The notes below the pieces were generated by a model. The model saw only the letters and a list, made by a program, of their open reading frames with translations. It was not told the origin of the DNA and did no database searches. DNA of 64,000 nucleotides from Hyphomicrobiales bacterium. Lineage in GTDB: Bacteria > Pseudomonadota > Alphaproteobacteria > Rhizobiales > Rhizobiaceae. The stretch spans positions 930,001 through 994,000 of the forward strand of contig UBPA01000003.1 in the NCBI GenBank assembly GCA_900467185.1, written 5' to 3'. The first letter of the stretch is position 1. Each line of letters starts with the position of its first letter. Positions 16,864-26,605 of this stretch are shown in pieces. The position numbers and the translations under genes were made by a program.

Positions 16864-18237
16864 TTACGCCACCAGATCCTTCAGGAAATCGTCGCACCAG
16901 CGCACCACGTCGTGCTCGTTCAGGTAATCCATCATCTTGCCCCACCGCTCCTGCCGCTCGGGCAGCGGCATGGACAGCGCGCGGGCGATGGCGTTCGCCG
17001 TGCCCTCGATGTCGTAGGGGTTGACGAGCAGCGCCCCGTCGAGCTCTCGGGCCGCGCCGGCAAAGCGCGAGAGAACCAGAACGCCCGGATCGTCCGGATC
17101 CTGTGCGGCAACATATTCCTTGGCGACGAGGTTCATGCCGTCGCGCAGCGGTGTCACGAGACCCACCTTCGCCATCCGGTAGAGCCCGGCAAGGATCGGC
17201 CGCGAGATCGAGCGGTTGATATAGCGGATCGGCACCCAGTCGACCGTGCCGAGTGCGCCGTTGACGCGCCCCGCCTGTTCGGCGACGGTCCGCTGCATCG
17301 CCTCATATTCCGGCACTTCGGAGCGGGATTTGGGCGTGACCTGCAGATAGGTCACCTTGCCCTGCTGGCCGGGATTGCCCTCGATGAAGCGCTCGAAGGC
17401 GTCGATGCGCTGGGTGATGCCCTTGGAATAGTCCAGCCGGTCCACCCCGATGATCAGATCCCGCCCCTCGATGCTCGCGGCCGCCTTGCGCACCATCGCA
17501 TGCGAGGCGCTCTTGCGCGCGAAGCTGGCGAAGGCCTTCGTCTCGATGCCGATGCCGTAGGTGCCGCCCTTGAAGATGCGGCCATGCGCACTGTAGCGGC
17601 CGGGCTTGATCTCGTTGCCGATGCCCTCGCGCCGCAGCCCGCCGGCGAAATTCTCCAGATCGTGATCCGTCTGGAAGCCGATCAGGTCGTAATGCGACAG
17701 ACCGCGCATGATCTCCTCATGCACCGGCATGGCAAACAGCACGTCGGCGGGCGGCCAGGGAATGTGGAGGAAGAAGCCGATCCGGTTCTGGATGCCCATC
17801 TGGCGCAGCTCGGCCGCCAGCGGGATCAGGTGGTAGTCATGGATCCAGATGACGTCGTCCGGCTGCAGCAGCGGCGCCAGGCGATGGGCAAAGAAGCGGT
17901 TGACGCGGAAATAGCCGGCCATTTCCTTGCGGCCGTATTCGGCGAGGTCCAGCCGGTAGTGGCAGATCGGCCAGAGCACGCGGTTGGCAAAGCCGAAATA
18001 GTATTCGTCCACATCCTTGTCGGTCAGGTCTGTCAGGGCATAGGTGATCTTGCCGCGGTCCTTGAGGTCGAGCGCTGCGGGCTCGCGCGTGCCGCTGGAC
18101 TTGCCGGACCAGCCCATCCAGATGCCGCCATGCTCCTCGAGCGCGGCCTGCAGGGCGACGGCAAGGCCGCCGGCCGGGGCATCGCCCGAATGTTCCGGCA
18201 CGGGGACGCGGTTCGACACGACGATGAGACGACTCAA
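16864..18237 (-). CDS. otsA: alpha,alpha-trehalose-6-phosphate synthase
   Basis: A 457-residue GT20 glycosyltransferase joining UDP-glucose and glucose-6-phosphate to trehalose-6-phosphate. It begins [20 protein letters not shown] with the conserved SNRVP and then AGGLAVAL. Further family marks are [40 protein letters not shown] with the catalytic region, and [18 protein letters not shown] near the end. It follows otsB on the same strand with a 64-base gap, giving the usual two-step osmoprotectant pathway. No stress-sigma promoter is recognisable upstream of the pair. Confidence 0.97.
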   Translation of the reverse strand: MSRLIVVSNRVPVPEHSGDAPAGGLAVALQAALEEHGGIWMGWSGKSSGTREPAALDLKDRGKITYALTDLTDKDVDEYYFGFANRVLWPICHYRLDLAEYGRKEMAGYFRVNRFFAHRLAPLLQPDDVIWIHDYHLIPLAAELRQMGIQNRIGFFLHIPWPPADVLFAMPVHEEIMRGLSHYDLIGFQTDHDLENFAGGLRREGIGNEIKPGRYSAHGRIFKGGTYGIGIETKAFASFARKSASHAMVRKAAASIEGRDLIIGVDRLDYSKGITQRIDAFERFIEGNPGQQGKVTYLQVTPKSRSEVPEYEAMQRTVAEQAGRVNGALGTVDWVPIRYINRSISRPILAGLYRMAKVGLVTPLRDGMNLVAKEYVAAQDPDDPGVLVLSRFAGAARELDGALLVNPYDIEGTANAIARALSMPLPERQERWGKMMDYLNEHDVVRWCDDFLKDLVA

Positions 18238-18301
18238 GACTTCTTCCTTTCAAATGTCGGGCTGCCGGTCTGCCGGCAGACGGACAGGGGCACAACGCCG
18301 C

Positions 18302-19135
18302 TCACGGCCTGGCCGCGGTGGCGAGTGCGGTCAGCGCGTCGCGCACCTCCTGCGCCGAGCCGATGGTCGCCTGCGCCTGCGTCTCGAAACCGGGCGGCCC
18401 GACCCGCAGCGACAGTCCGCCGGCGGCGTTGGCGATCTTGAACATGGCCTCGTCGGTCACGTCGTCGCCGATGGCGAGCGGCTTGCGCCCCTCGAAGGGC
18501 GCCTGCGACAGGAAGGTCATGACGGCGGCACCCTTGCTCGCCGTGGATGGGCGGAGTTCCACGACCATCTTGCCGAATTGCAGGCCCCAGTCGCCGCCGA
18601 TGGCGACCGAAGCGCGCCGCATGATGTGCTCGACATCGGCGCAGCGTTCCGGCGCCTGCCGGTAGTGCAGCGCGACGGCCGCCCCCTTGTCCTCGAACAG
18701 CACGCCGTCCCAGTCCTTGATCGTCTTTGCAAGCTCGCTCTTCAGCGTCACGAAGGCGGGTGTGATCTCCGGCCGCGTGATCGCGCCTGACTGGTCGCGC
18801 AGTTCGGCGCCGTGCAGGCCGGCAATGGGAAAGGTCGCGGGATCGAAGAGCACATCGGCATAATGCAGCGCCCGACCGGTGACGAGCGCGAGCGCGCCGC
18901 CCAGACGGTTGGAGAGCGCCATGAGCGTTGCCGGCAGGTCCGGGGGCACGACGATCGCGTCCGGCGTTTCCGCCAGATCGACCAGCGTGCCGTCGATGTC
19001 GAGGAACAGGGCCCAGTCGTCGGGTGCCGCGGCAATGCGCCCGAACACGTCGGCAGACGCGCCGGGAAGCGGCTCTTCCTGCGCGATGGTGACGCCCGGA
19101 TCGGGCACGGGAAGGGTGTGGCTGTCGTTTGGCAT
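18302..19135 (-). CDS. otsB: trehalose-6-phosphate phosphatase
   Basis: This protein of 277 residues belongs to the HAD superfamily and dephosphorylates trehalose-6-phosphate. The nucleophile motif FLDIDGTLVDL (first Asp nucleophile, second Asp acid/base) is at about residues 43-53; ALVTGRAL carries motif II (Thr), and PLAIGDDVTDEAMF is motif IV with the metal-binding Asp pair. The N-terminal 35 residues are non-conserved. It is followed by otsA; its upstream neighbour, the HAD hydrolase gene at 19194, ends 58 bases before its start and could share a transcript. Confidence 0.95.
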   Translation of the reverse strand: MPNDSHTLPVPDPGVTIAQEEPLPGASADVFGRIAAAPDDWALFLDIDGTLVDLAETPDAIVVPPDLPATLMALSNRLGGALALVTGRALHYADVLFDPATFPIAGLHGAELRDQSGAITRPEITPAFVTLKSELAKTIKDWDGVLFEDKGAAVALHYRQAPERCADVEHIMRRASVAIGGDWGLQFGKMVVELRPSTASKGAAVMTFLSQAPFEGRKPLAIGDDVTDEAMFKIANAAGGLSLRVGPPGFETQAQATIGSAQEVRDALTALATAARP

Positions 19136-19193
19136 GAGCGTCTAGTTAGGTCGCCGCGTGGCCGCGGCAACCCTTGACGACGGAGACATGCGC

Positions 19194-19874
19194 TCAGGCG
19201 GCAGGCGTTTCGACCAGCAGGAGACGTCCGTCGGCTGCGATTTCAACCGCAAGTCGCTCGTATCCCGGGATCGTCAGATGCGTCGTTTCCATCGGATGTT
19301 CATGCGTCGTCGTCACCACGACCACGTCCGCGCCGGCGGCCTCCCCGGCCTTGACGCCGGCGGGAACGTCCTCGAACACGAGGCAGTCGGCGGCATCGAA
19401 GCCGACGCGCTCGGCGCCCAGCCGGTAGCAATCCGGCGCCGGCTTGCCCTGCGTCACGTCTTCCGCCGTCACGAGGAACGTCGGCGCGGTGATGCCGGCC
19501 TTGGCAAGGCGCGCCCGTGCCAGCGGCAGCGGCGAGGAGGTGACGATCGCCCAGCGATCGGCCGGCAGCGTCTTGAGGAATTCGAGCGCACCGGGGATCG
19601 GCTTCACGCCCTCGACGTCGTCGATCTCCGCCTGCGTGATATAGGCCGCCTCCGTTGCCGGATCGACGCCGGGCAGGTTCAGCTGCGTGATCGTATCGAT
19701 GCCGCGCTTGCCGTGCATGAAGGGCAGAAAGGTCGCAAGGTCCAGCCCGTGCGCCAGCGCCCACTTGCCCCAGACCCGCTCGGCCGCCGCAATGGAATTC
19801 AAAAGAGTGCCGTCCATGTCGAACAGGAAGGCGGAAAAGGGTTTGCCGAGCGTGGGGTGCGAAGGGGAAGACAA
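19194..19874 (-). CDS. HAD-IA family phosphatase (sugar/glycerol phosphatase-like)
   Basis: About 226 residues are encoded if translation starts at the TTG at 19874, which has AAAGGA ten bases before it; no ATG lies between the conserved start of the domain and a poorly conserved, Arg/Pro-rich upstream stretch. Motif I is FLFDMDGTLLNSIAAAER; motif II IVTSSPLPLARARL; motif III/IV GKPAPDCYRLGAERV and LVFEDVPAGVKAG. The cap domain and these motifs are closest to the yeast glycerol-3-phosphatase and 2-deoxyglucose-6-phosphatase group, but substrates of this family are hard to predict. Same strand as otsB-otsA. Confidence 0.85.
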   Translation of the reverse strand: MSSPSHPTLGKPFSAFLFDMDGTLLNSIAAAERVWGKWALAHGLDLATFLPFMHGKRGIDTITQLNLPGVDPATEAAYITQAEIDDVEGVKPIPGALEFLKTLPADRWAIVTSSPLPLARARLAKAGITAPTFLVTAEDVTQGKPAPDCYRLGAERVGFDAADCLVFEDVPAGVKAGEAAGADVVVVTTTHEHPMETTHLTIPGYERLAVEIAADGRLLLVETPAA

Positions 19875-20626
19875 GGTTTGAAAATCCTTTCGGGCTTTGG
19901 AGATTCCAGCGGGCGGGCGCAGCGGTCTGCGTTCGGACTGGCGTGAAGGCAAGGAGATAGAGAGTTTTCCCGTTTCGGGGAGACGCGGAAAGGATCCGGA
20001 GCGATCCGGCAGCCGTTCCGGCGGTTGGACGGGCACGGCATACGGGAAATTGCCTGTCGAATCAAATCCGCGCGGCCCGCAAGCCCTCTCCGGCCGCGCG
20101 CACCGCGTCTCGCCAGGGCTCGAAAACGGGGAATATTTCGGCACCCCTTGCCTGTCACATCAAGGACTTGCCGGAATTTTCGGCCTCATCCATCCCCGCC
20201 GGTCTGCGTCCATGTCATCATCCTCCCGTTCCGTCGCGGATACACCGGAAGGCGTTCCGGCGAGGCGGGATCGGCTCCGTGTGGCAGGGGATGGACGCAA
20301 GCCCGGCCGCGCGGGGCCCGCAGAAAATGGTCTCCCTCCGGGTGGCGGCCCGATGCGGTGCATCGGGTGTGAATCGTCCGGACGTGCCTGTGGGGCACAC
20401 AGACTTCGCCAGGCCAGATCGGGATCCCGCTCTCCGGAGAGGGGCCCGGTCATGGCGGCGAGGAGTAGAGGGACTGCAGTTGCGGGCTAAAACGGCTGAA
20501 CGGGGCACCGGAAGGTGTCATATCAAACCTATCATTCGCGGCAGCTTTCGGTGCCCCGTCCGATAAACGATCGTCAAACCTCCGGCGTTTTCGCGCGCGG
20601 GGTCGCCCTCACATGCCGGGAAAGCG
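19875..20626. other. 752-base gap without a recognisable gene
   Basis: Lies between iolB (which ends at 20627) and the HAD hydrolase start, both on the minus strand. Several short open frames exist but none has a family signature, a Shine-Dalgarno site or consistent codon use. The only structured part I can point to is the long inverted repeat at 20500-20559. The rest contains scattered GC-rich palindromes. The promoter of the HAD/ots genes should lie here, but no convincing one is visible. A decayed gene or a non-coding RNA is possible. Confidence 0.5.
20500..20559 (-). terminator. large hairpin after iolB, possible terminator
   Basis: ACGGGGCACCG (20500-20510) and CGGTGCCCCGT (20549-20559) are exact reverse complements of 11 bp around a 38-base loop, extendable by three pairs after one mismatch. 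On the minus strand the hairpin lies about 70 bases after the iolB stop and is followed by GCCGTTTTAG, a weak U-run. Confidence 0.45.
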
Positions 20627-21427
20627 TCACACGCCCGTGAAGAGCCAGGCATGCTCCTTGGCATTGTTGAACTTCCACGCCCGCGAGGGGCCGGCCATGA
20701 CGTTGAGGTAGTAGAGATCGTAGCCATGGATCGCGGCCACCGGGTGATACCCCTTCGGCACCAGCACGACGTCACCGTTCTCCACCGCCATGGTCTCGTC
20801 CAGCGCGCGGTCGTCGGTGTAGACGCGCTGCATGGCGAAGCCCTGCGACGGGTTGAGGCGGTGGTAGTAGGTTTCCTCGAGGAAGCTTTCGGCCGGCAGG
20901 TTGTCCTCGTCGTGCTTGTGCGGCGGATAGGACGAGGTGTGGCCGCCCGGCGTGATGACCTCGACCACCAGCAGCGACTGCGCCGCCCCGTCATCCTCCG
21001 GCATGATGTTGGTGACGTAGCGGGTGTTGGTGCCCTTGCCCCGCGTCATCTGCTTGTGCCGGTCCGGCCGGATGACCTGCGCCGTGAACCCCTCCCCGCC
21101 CGGCGCCGAGCAGACGCCGAGCTCGAGATCCGTCGTCGCCGTCACCGTGTAAGTGGCGCCACGGGGCACGTAGACCGAGAAAGGCGCACCCTCGAACGGC
21201 GTCATCCGCTCGCCCAGCTCGCCGAAATCCCCACCATCCACCGTTACCCGCGCCTTGCCGGCGACGAGGACGAGGCAGACCTCCCGCGCGCCCGTTTCAC
21301 CGGACGTGGTTTCGCCGGCAGCCAGCCGGTGCAGCGCGAAGCCGACATAGGTCCAGCCGGCGCTCTCCGGCGTGATGTCATGGACGAGACCGCTTGTGCC
21401 CTGCGGCTTGACGAGGAGGTTCGGCAT
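20627..21427 (-). CDS. iolB: 5-deoxy-glucuronate isomerase
   Basis: A 266-residue bicupin isomerase converting 5-deoxy-glucuronate to 2-deoxy-5-keto-gluconate in myo-inositol breakdown. It opens MPNLLVKPQGTSGLVHDITP and carries the metal-site segment SSYPPHKHDEDNLPAESFLE (His and Glu ligands), then ETYYHRLNP, DVVLVPKGYHPVAA and the C-terminal YYLNVMAGPSRAWKFNNAKE, all diagnostic for IolB. It is the last gene of the iolC-D-E-B order on the minus strand, separated from iolE by 206 bases that contain a repetitive palindromic element. Confidence 0.97.
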   Translation of the reverse strand: MPNLLVKPQGTSGLVHDITPESAGWTYVGFALHRLAAGETTSGETGAREVCLVLVAGKARVTVDGGDFGELGERMTPFEGAPFSVYVPRGATYTVTATTDLELGVCSAPGGEGFTAQVIRPDRHKQMTRGKGTNTRYVTNIMPEDDGAAQSLLVVEVITPGGHTSSYPPHKHDEDNLPAESFLEETYYHRLNPSQGFAMQRVYTDDRALDETMAVENGDVVLVPKGYHPVAAIHGYDLYYLNVMAGPSRAWKFNNAKEHAWLFTGV

Positions 21428-21479
21428 GGTGATGTCCTATGCTTGCAGGAAAATCGTTACGACGGTGGAGACCGGTCAG

Positions 21480-21617
21480 CCCCTCACCCTAACCCTCTCC
21501 CCGCTTGCGGGGCGAGGGGACGAGGCTTGCTCGGCCTCGCAAGTGGGGCAAACATCCGCCCCAAGTCCCTTCGCCCCGCCCAAGCGGGAAGAAGGTGCCG
21601 GCAGGCGGATGAGGGGC
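21480..21617. repeat. REP-like rhizobial palindromic element inside the iol operon
   Basis: On the plus strand it opens CCCTCACCCTAACCCTCTCC and closes with GGCAGGCGGATGAGGGG. In between are the palindromes CCCCGCTTGCGGGG and a longer CGAGGCTTGC..GCAAG part, plus CCGCCCAAGCGGG. This composition is a very frequent intergenic repeat in rhizobial chromosomes. Here it fills most of the 206-base space between iolE and iolB. Confidence 0.75.
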
Positions 21618-21633
21618 CATCGCCAACGTCAGA

Positions 21634-22536
21634 TCAGCGCCGATCCAGCCCCGCCTCCTTCGCGAAGGCCTTGAGCGACTTGAACCCGAGCGACTGGTAT
21701 TCGAAGGGAATGCGGATGGCGCTGTCCTGTTCCGCCTCGATCACCAGCCAGCCGTCATAGCCATGCTCGGCGGCGATTTTCAGGACGGGCACGAAATCGA
21801 CGCCGCCCTCCGCGTCGCCCGGCACGGTGAAGACGCCGCGGCGCACGCCTTCGAGGAAGGAGAGGCCGTTCTCCTCCACTTGCCTGCGGACTTCGCGGCG
21901 GACGTTCTTGGCGTGGATATGGCGGACGCGGTGCATGTATTTTTTGGCCAGCTCCGCCGGGTCCGAGCCGCCGAACCAGGCGTGGCCGGTGTCGAGCAAG
22001 AGCTTGGTCGCCGGCCCCGTCGTCTCCATCAGCCGGTCGATCTCGGGTCCCGTCTGGACGATCGTGCCCATGTGGTGGTGGTAGACGAGATCGATGCCCT
22101 GATCGGCGCAATATTGCGCGATCGCCTCGATGTCGGCGCCGAATTTTTCCCATTGGTCGTCGGGCAGCACCGGCTTGTCGGCCACCAGCGAGGTCGCGTC
22201 ATCGCCGTGGATGGCGTTCGACGTCTCGCAGACGATGCAGACCTTGCAGCCATTGGCCTTGAGCAGATCGAGATGCGGCTGGATCGCGCGTTTCTCGGCC
22301 TCGACGTCATGGGTCAGAAGATTGGTCGAGTGCCAGCCGGAGACGAAGACGAGGTCGTATTCGGCAAGCTTCGCCTTCAGCGCCTGCGGGTCGCTCGGCA
22401 TCTTGTGCCCCTTCTCGATGCCGTCGAAGCCGATCTTCTGGCAGTCGGACAGGCAGTCTTCGAGCGAGAGATGGGCGCCGATCGTCTGATCGTCGTCGTT
22501 GCTCCAGGCGATCGGGTTGGTTCCGTAGCGGATCAT
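21634..22536 (-). CDS. iolE: myo-inosose-2 dehydratase
   Basis: This encodes 300 residues from the ATG at 22536 ([18 protein letters not shown]), the conserved family start; upstream codons are Arg/Ala-rich noise. IolE is a TIM-barrel enzyme that removes water from 2-keto-myo-inositol to give the trihydroxy-cyclohexane-dione. Recognisable parts are [31 protein letters not shown] with the metal-binding His/Glu, [15 protein letters not shown] and [17 protein letters not shown]. It follows iolD by 38 bases, so the two are co-transcribed. Confidence 0.97.
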   Translation of the reverse strand: MIRYGTNPIAWSNDDDQTIGAHLSLEDCLSDCQKIGFDGIEKGHKMPSDPQALKAKLAEYDLVFVSGWHSTNLLTHDVEAEKRAIQPHLDLLKANGCKVCIVCETSNAIHGDDATSLVADKPVLPDDQWEKFGADIEAIAQYCADQGIDLVYHHHMGTIVQTGPEIDRLMETTGPATKLLLDTGHAWFGGSDPAELAKKYMHRVRHIHAKNVRREVRRQVEENGLSFLEGVRRGVFTVPGDAEGGVDFVPVLKIAAEHGYDGWLVIEAEQDSAIRIPFEYQSLGFKSLKAFAKEAGLDRR

Positions 22537-22574
22537 GATCTTGTCTCTGTGAGGGTGGAACGATGAGGGATGGA

Positions 22575-24467
22575 TCAGCCGACGCGCTGGGCGGCGAGCG
22601 CCCGCTCGTAGGCCCGGCGCGCCGCGCCGACGGCGTCGCGCTCCGACACCTCGGGCACCGCGACATCCCACCAGTGGCCACCGGCATCGGTGGTGATCAG
22701 CGGGTCGGTGTCGATGACGATGACGGTGGTGCGCGCTTCGTCCGCCGTCTCCACCAGCGCCGTCTCCAGCTCGGCGAGCGAGGCAACCTTGCGGGTTACC
22801 GCGCCCATGGCGGCGGCGTGGGCGGCGAAATCGATCGCCGGCAGCTCGACATGGTGCGTGTCGCGCAGCAGATTGTTGAAGTTCGCGCCACCGGTCGCCA
22901 TCTGCAGCCGGTTGATGCAGCCATAGCCGGCATTGTCGAGAAGCACGATGGTGATCTTGGCGCCAAGCATGATGGAGGAGGCGATCTCGGCGTTCAGCAT
23001 CATGTAGCTGCCGTCGCCGACCATCACGATGACGTCGCTGTCGGGCTTTGCGAGCTTCACGCCGAGGCCACCGGCGATCTCGTAGCCCATGGTCGAAAAG
23101 CCGTATTCCATGTGGTAGCTGCCGGGCTTCTCCGCCCGCCAGAGCTTGTGCAGCTCGCCCGGAAGACCGCCGGCCGCGCAGACCAGCGTGGTATCGCCCT
23201 TGCGAGCCCGCATGACGGCGCCGATGACCTGCGCATCGGAGGGAAGCGCCACATTGGTGGCGGCCAGAGCCGTGTCGGCGGCGGCCTGCCAGTCGGCCTT
23301 CAGGGCGCGGGCCTTGTCTCCCCAGGCGCTGTCGGCGTGGTAGGCTCCGAGCTCTGCCGAGAGTTCGGCAAGCCCGGTTGCGGCGTCGCAGACGAGAGGC
23401 AGGGATTCGTGCTTGGCAGCGTCGAAGGCCTGCACGTTAAGACCGACGATCTTCAGGCCGTCGTTCTTGAACAGCGCCCAGGACCCGGTGGTGAAATCCT
23501 GCAGGCGGGTGCCGACGGCCAGCACGAGGTCGGCCTCTTCGGCGAGCGCATTGGCCGCCGATGTGCCGGTGACGCCGACGGAGCCCATGTTGAGCGCGTG
23601 GCTGTCGGGCAGCGAGGACTTGCCGGCCTGCGTCTCGACGACGGGGATGCCGTGCTTTTCGGCAAATTCGGCGAGCGCCGCACTCGCCGCGCCATAGAGC
23701 ACGCCGCCGCCGGCGATGATGATCGGCGTCTTCGCATGGGCAAGGGCCGTGGAGGCGGCCAGGCGCTCCTCGGTGTCGGGGCGGACCTTCCTTTGCAGCC
23801 AGACCTTCTCGGCAAAGAAGCTTTCGGGGTAGTCGTAGGCCTCGGCCTGCACGTCCTGGCAGAGCGCCAGCGTCACCGGTCCGCAATCGGCGGGGTCGGT
23901 CAGCACCTGCATGGCGCGGCGCAGCGCCGGGATGATCTGCTCGGGCCGCGTGATGCGGTCGAAATAGCGCGAGACCGGGCGGAAGCAGTCGTTGACGGTC
24001 ATGCTGCCGTCGCCGAAATCCTCGATCTGCTGCAGCACCGGGTCCGGCCGGCGATTGGCGAAGACGTCGCCGGGCAGAAGCAGCACCGGCAGCCGGTTGA
24101 CATGGGCGAGTGCCGCCGACGTCACCATGTTGAGCGCACCGGGGCCGATCGAGGTCGTGCAGGCCATGAAGCGGCGGCGGAAGCTCGCCTTGGCGAAGGC
24201 GATCGCCGCATTGGCCATGCCCTGCTCGTTCTGGGCGCGGTAGGTCGGCAGCGTGTCCTTGATGCCGTGCAGCGCCTCGCCCATGCCGGCGACATTGCCG
24301 TGACCGAAGATCGCGAAGACGCCGCCGAAGATCGGCACGGTCTCGCCGTCGATCACCGTCATCTGCCTGGTCAAAAAGCGCGCCACGGCCTGCGCCATGG
24401 TGAGCCGCACCGTTCCCGGCTGGCGGGTGCCGATGTCGCCCGATGCGATGGGGGCTTGCTGGTTCAT
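22575..24467 (-). CDS. iolD: 3D-(3,5/4)-trihydroxycyclohexane-1,2-dione acylhydrolase
   Basis: This thiamine-diphosphate-dependent enzyme of 630 residues opens the inositol-derived ring to 5-deoxy-glucuronate. The N-terminal Pyr domain carries the activating Glu in [20 protein letters not shown]. The central domain follows; the C-terminal PP domain shows [20 protein letters not shown] and [18 protein letters not shown], the GDG metal/ThDP motif, then [11 protein letters not shown]. Length is as usual for IolD. It lies 96 bases after iolC and 38 before iolE. Confidence 0.97.
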   Translation of the reverse strand: MNQQAPIASGDIGTRQPGTVRLTMAQAVARFLTRQMTVIDGETVPIFGGVFAIFGHGNVAGMGEALHGIKDTLPTYRAQNEQGMANAAIAFAKASFRRRFMACTTSIGPGALNMVTSAALAHVNRLPVLLLPGDVFANRRPDPVLQQIEDFGDGSMTVNDCFRPVSRYFDRITRPEQIIPALRRAMQVLTDPADCGPVTLALCQDVQAEAYDYPESFFAEKVWLQRKVRPDTEERLAASTALAHAKTPIIIAGGGVLYGAASAALAEFAEKHGIPVVETQAGKSSLPDSHALNMGSVGVTGTSAANALAEEADLVLAVGTRLQDFTTGSWALFKNDGLKIVGLNVQAFDAAKHESLPLVCDAATGLAELSAELGAYHADSAWGDKARALKADWQAAADTALAATNVALPSDAQVIGAVMRARKGDTTLVCAAGGLPGELHKLWRAEKPGSYHMEYGFSTMGYEIAGGLGVKLAKPDSDVIVMVGDGSYMMLNAEIASSIMLGAKITIVLLDNAGYGCINRLQMATGGANFNNLLRDTHHVELPAIDFAAHAAAMGAVTRKVASLAELETALVETADEARTTVIVIDTDPLITTDAGGHWWDVAVPEVSERDAVGAARRAYERALAAQRVG

Positions 24468-24563
24468 GAACTCAAGGTCTCCTCACGCCGCAGGTTTTGC
24501 GCCTGCCTGTCCTTGCCGCCCCTGCGGGCGGTGCTTGTCGTCATCCCGATCGGCCGAAACCGG

Positions 24564-26501
24564 TCAGGCCGCCTTGTCCTTGTCCAGGCCGACCCAGAGG
24601 TCAACCAGCTGCTTGAAGCGCCGCGCCATGTCGTCGATCGCCGCGGCGTCGTCGATCTCGCCGGCCAGCCAGCGGCGCGCCGCATCCACGAAGATCGTGC
24701 GCCCCACGGCAAAGCCGCGGACCTGGCGCGAGGTGCGGGCGGCGGCAAAGCCGTCCTTCAGCGCCTCGTAGGACGCTTCGAGACCGAGCAGAACCACACC
24801 GCGGCAGAGCGGATCGCGCGTCTCGATGACGTCGTCGATGGCGCTCCAGGCGCTGCGGCTCGCCTGCGGCTCCAGCTTCCACCAGTCGGGCTTCAGCCCG
24901 GCGTCGTAGAGTTCGTTCAGCGCCCGGGGAATGGTCGTGTCGTCCAGCGTGCCGTGCTTGCCGGCGATGATCTCGATCAGGATCTCGCGGCCCACCTTGC
25001 GCGCCGCCTCGAAGGCCGAGCGCAGCTTGGCGATCTGGGTCGCCTTCATGTCAGTCGGATCGTCCGGGTGGTAGAAGCTCAGAACCTTGATGCAGTGATC
25101 GACCGGCCAGTCGATGAGGCGGCTGCCGAGATCCTGGCTGAACTCGAACTGCAGCGGGCGGGAGCCCGGCAGCTCGATCGGCTTGGCCACCCAGAAATCT
25201 CTAAGCGCGCCGGCCGCGTAGAGCGCGTCACGGCCATATTTGTCGTCGATCAGCATGCCGAAGCCCGGCCGGCCATCGGCGATCTTTGCCGCGGCCTTGA
25301 CGGCGAGGACCTTGAAGGCGGGGATGCGCGCCAGCTTGCCGGCATCGTCCCCGGCCATATCCTCCAGCTGGCTGCGGTGGTCGATGGCAAGTGCCATCAG
25401 GCTCGGGATCTCGCGGCGGCGGGTGGTCGCCCAGTGCACATGGTTGATGTCAGCGTCCTTGCGCAGCGCGTGCTCCTTGCTGCCGTTCTCCAGGAAGAAC
25501 TGCAGCTCCGTCCAGGTCGGAATTTCCGGCGCACAGAGCAGCCGCGAGACGGCGAAGGCGCCGCAGGCATTGGCCCAGGTCGCCGAGGTCGCATGCGGCT
25601 CGCCGGCCAGCCAGCCGCGCAGGAAGCCGGACATGAAGGCATCGCCGGCACCCAGAACATTGTAGACCTCGATCGGGAAGCCCTTTCCGACGATGCCGTC
25701 CTCCAGATCGTCGGAAATCCCGCCGTCATAGACGATGCAGCCCATCGGACCGCGCTTGAGCACGATCGTGGCGGTGGACTGCGCGCGAATGGTCTTCAAC
25801 GCGGCGAGAAGGTCGCTTTCGCCGGACGCGATCAGCACTTCCTCTTCCGTGCCGACGATCAGGTCGCAATCGGCCAGCACCGTCTTCAGATGCGCCGAGA
25901 CATGGGCGGAAGCGATATAGCGGTTGTCGCCGGCGTCATGGCCGGCCAGACCCCAGAGGTTCGGGCGGTAGTCGATGTCGAAGGCGATCTTGACGCCGGC
26001 CGCCTTGGCGATGCGGATCGCCTTGCGCTGCGCGGCATCGGTGTTCGGCCGCGAGAAATGCGTGCCCGAGACGAGGATCGCACGGGACGAGCGGATGAAG
26101 GCCTCGTCGATATCGTCTTCGCAGAGCGCGTTGTCGGCACAGTTGTCGCGGTAGAAGAGCAGCGGAAACGAGTGATCGTTCTCGACGGCGAGGATCGCAA
26201 GGGCGGTCAGACGCTCGGGGTCCGTCACAATGCCCTTCGTTTCCACGCCTTCGCGGGTCAGCTGCTCCACGATGAAGCGCCCCATCTGCTCCTTGCCGAC
26301 GCGGGTGAGCAGCGCCGACTTCAGCCCGAGGCGGGCGGTGCCGACCGCGATATTGGTCGGGCAGCCGCCGACGGACTTGGCAAAGCTTGCCACGTCCTCC
26401 AGCCGCGTTCCGATCTGCTGGCCGTAGAGATCGACCGAGGCGCGACCGATGGTGATGATGTCGAGCGGCCGTGCCGCATCCCTCTGGCTGATCCCGGTCA
26501 A
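24564..26501 (-). CDS. iolC: 5-dehydro-2-deoxygluconokinase fused to a DUF2090 aldolase-like domain
   Basis: The best start is a TTG at 26501 preceded by GGGAGGACAGG, giving 645 residues; an in-frame ATG further upstream would run across the operator and is unlikely. Residues 1-330 are a PfkB-type kinase: IITIGRASVDLYGQQIGTRL at the start and the anion-hole and catalytic motif NVLGAGDAFMSGFLRGWL near residue 285. Residues 340-645 (PSLMALAIDHRSQLEDMAGD and following) match DUF2090, an IolJ-like class I aldolase fold. One protein may therefore phosphorylate 2-deoxy-5-keto-gluconate and cleave the product. First gene of the iol operon behind an IolR-type site. Confidence 0.93.
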   Translation of the reverse strand: MTGISQRDAARPLDIITIGRASVDLYGQQIGTRLEDVASFAKSVGGCPTNIAVGTARLGLKSALLTRVGKEQMGRFIVEQLTREGVETKGIVTDPERLTALAILAVENDHSFPLLFYRDNCADNALCEDDIDEAFIRSSRAILVSGTHFSRPNTDAAQRKAIRIAKAAGVKIAFDIDYRPNLWGLAGHDAGDNRYIASAHVSAHLKTVLADCDLIVGTEEEVLIASGESDLLAALKTIRAQSTATIVLKRGPMGCIVYDGGISDDLEDGIVGKGFPIEVYNVLGAGDAFMSGFLRGWLAGEPHATSATWANACGAFAVSRLLCAPEIPTWTELQFFLENGSKEHALRKDADINHVHWATTRRREIPSLMALAIDHRSQLEDMAGDDAGKLARIPAFKVLAVKAAAKIADGRPGFGMLIDDKYGRDALYAAGALRDFWVAKPIELPGSRPLQFEFSQDLGSRLIDWPVDHCIKVLSFYHPDDPTDMKATQIAKLRSAFEAARKVGREILIEIIAGKHGTLDDTTIPRALNELYDAGLKPDWWKLEPQASRSAWSAIDDVIETRDPLCRGVVLLGLEASYEALKDGFAAARTSRQVRGFAVGRTIFVDAARRWLAGEIDDAAAIDDMARRFKQLVDLWVGLDKDKAA

Positions 26502-26591
26502 CGTTCCTGTCCTCCCGACGTGCGGCGTATCGTCTTTTTTCGTTTTCGAATGGAGCCCTATGAAACATAAATTCCGCGGCTCCGTCAATAT

Positions 26592-26605
26592 GGAATTTTC
26601 ATTCC
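26592..26605. promoter_or_regulatory. IolR operator GGAA-N6-TTCC
   Basis: The sequence GGAA at 26592-26595, six bases, TTCC at 26602-26605, within the larger inverted repeat ATGGAAT/ATTCCAT (26590-26607). It overlaps the last codons of iolR and lies about 90 bases before the iolC start, where the iolCDEB promoter must be. GGAA-N6-TTCC is the motif reported for IolR control in Sinorhizobium meliloti. A one-mismatch version (GGAA-N6-TTCT, minus strand 27604-27591) precedes iolR itself. Confidence 0.75.

Noticed and set aside
20160-20453. A 97-codon minus-strand gene in the gap after iolB
   Set aside because: Pro/Arg/Ser-rich product, no ribosome site and no known relative; several equal-sized frames overlap it.
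22563-26570. A 1335-codon open frame antisense to iolD and iolC
   Set aside because: Same composition as other shadow frames, no recognisable domain, no ribosome site.
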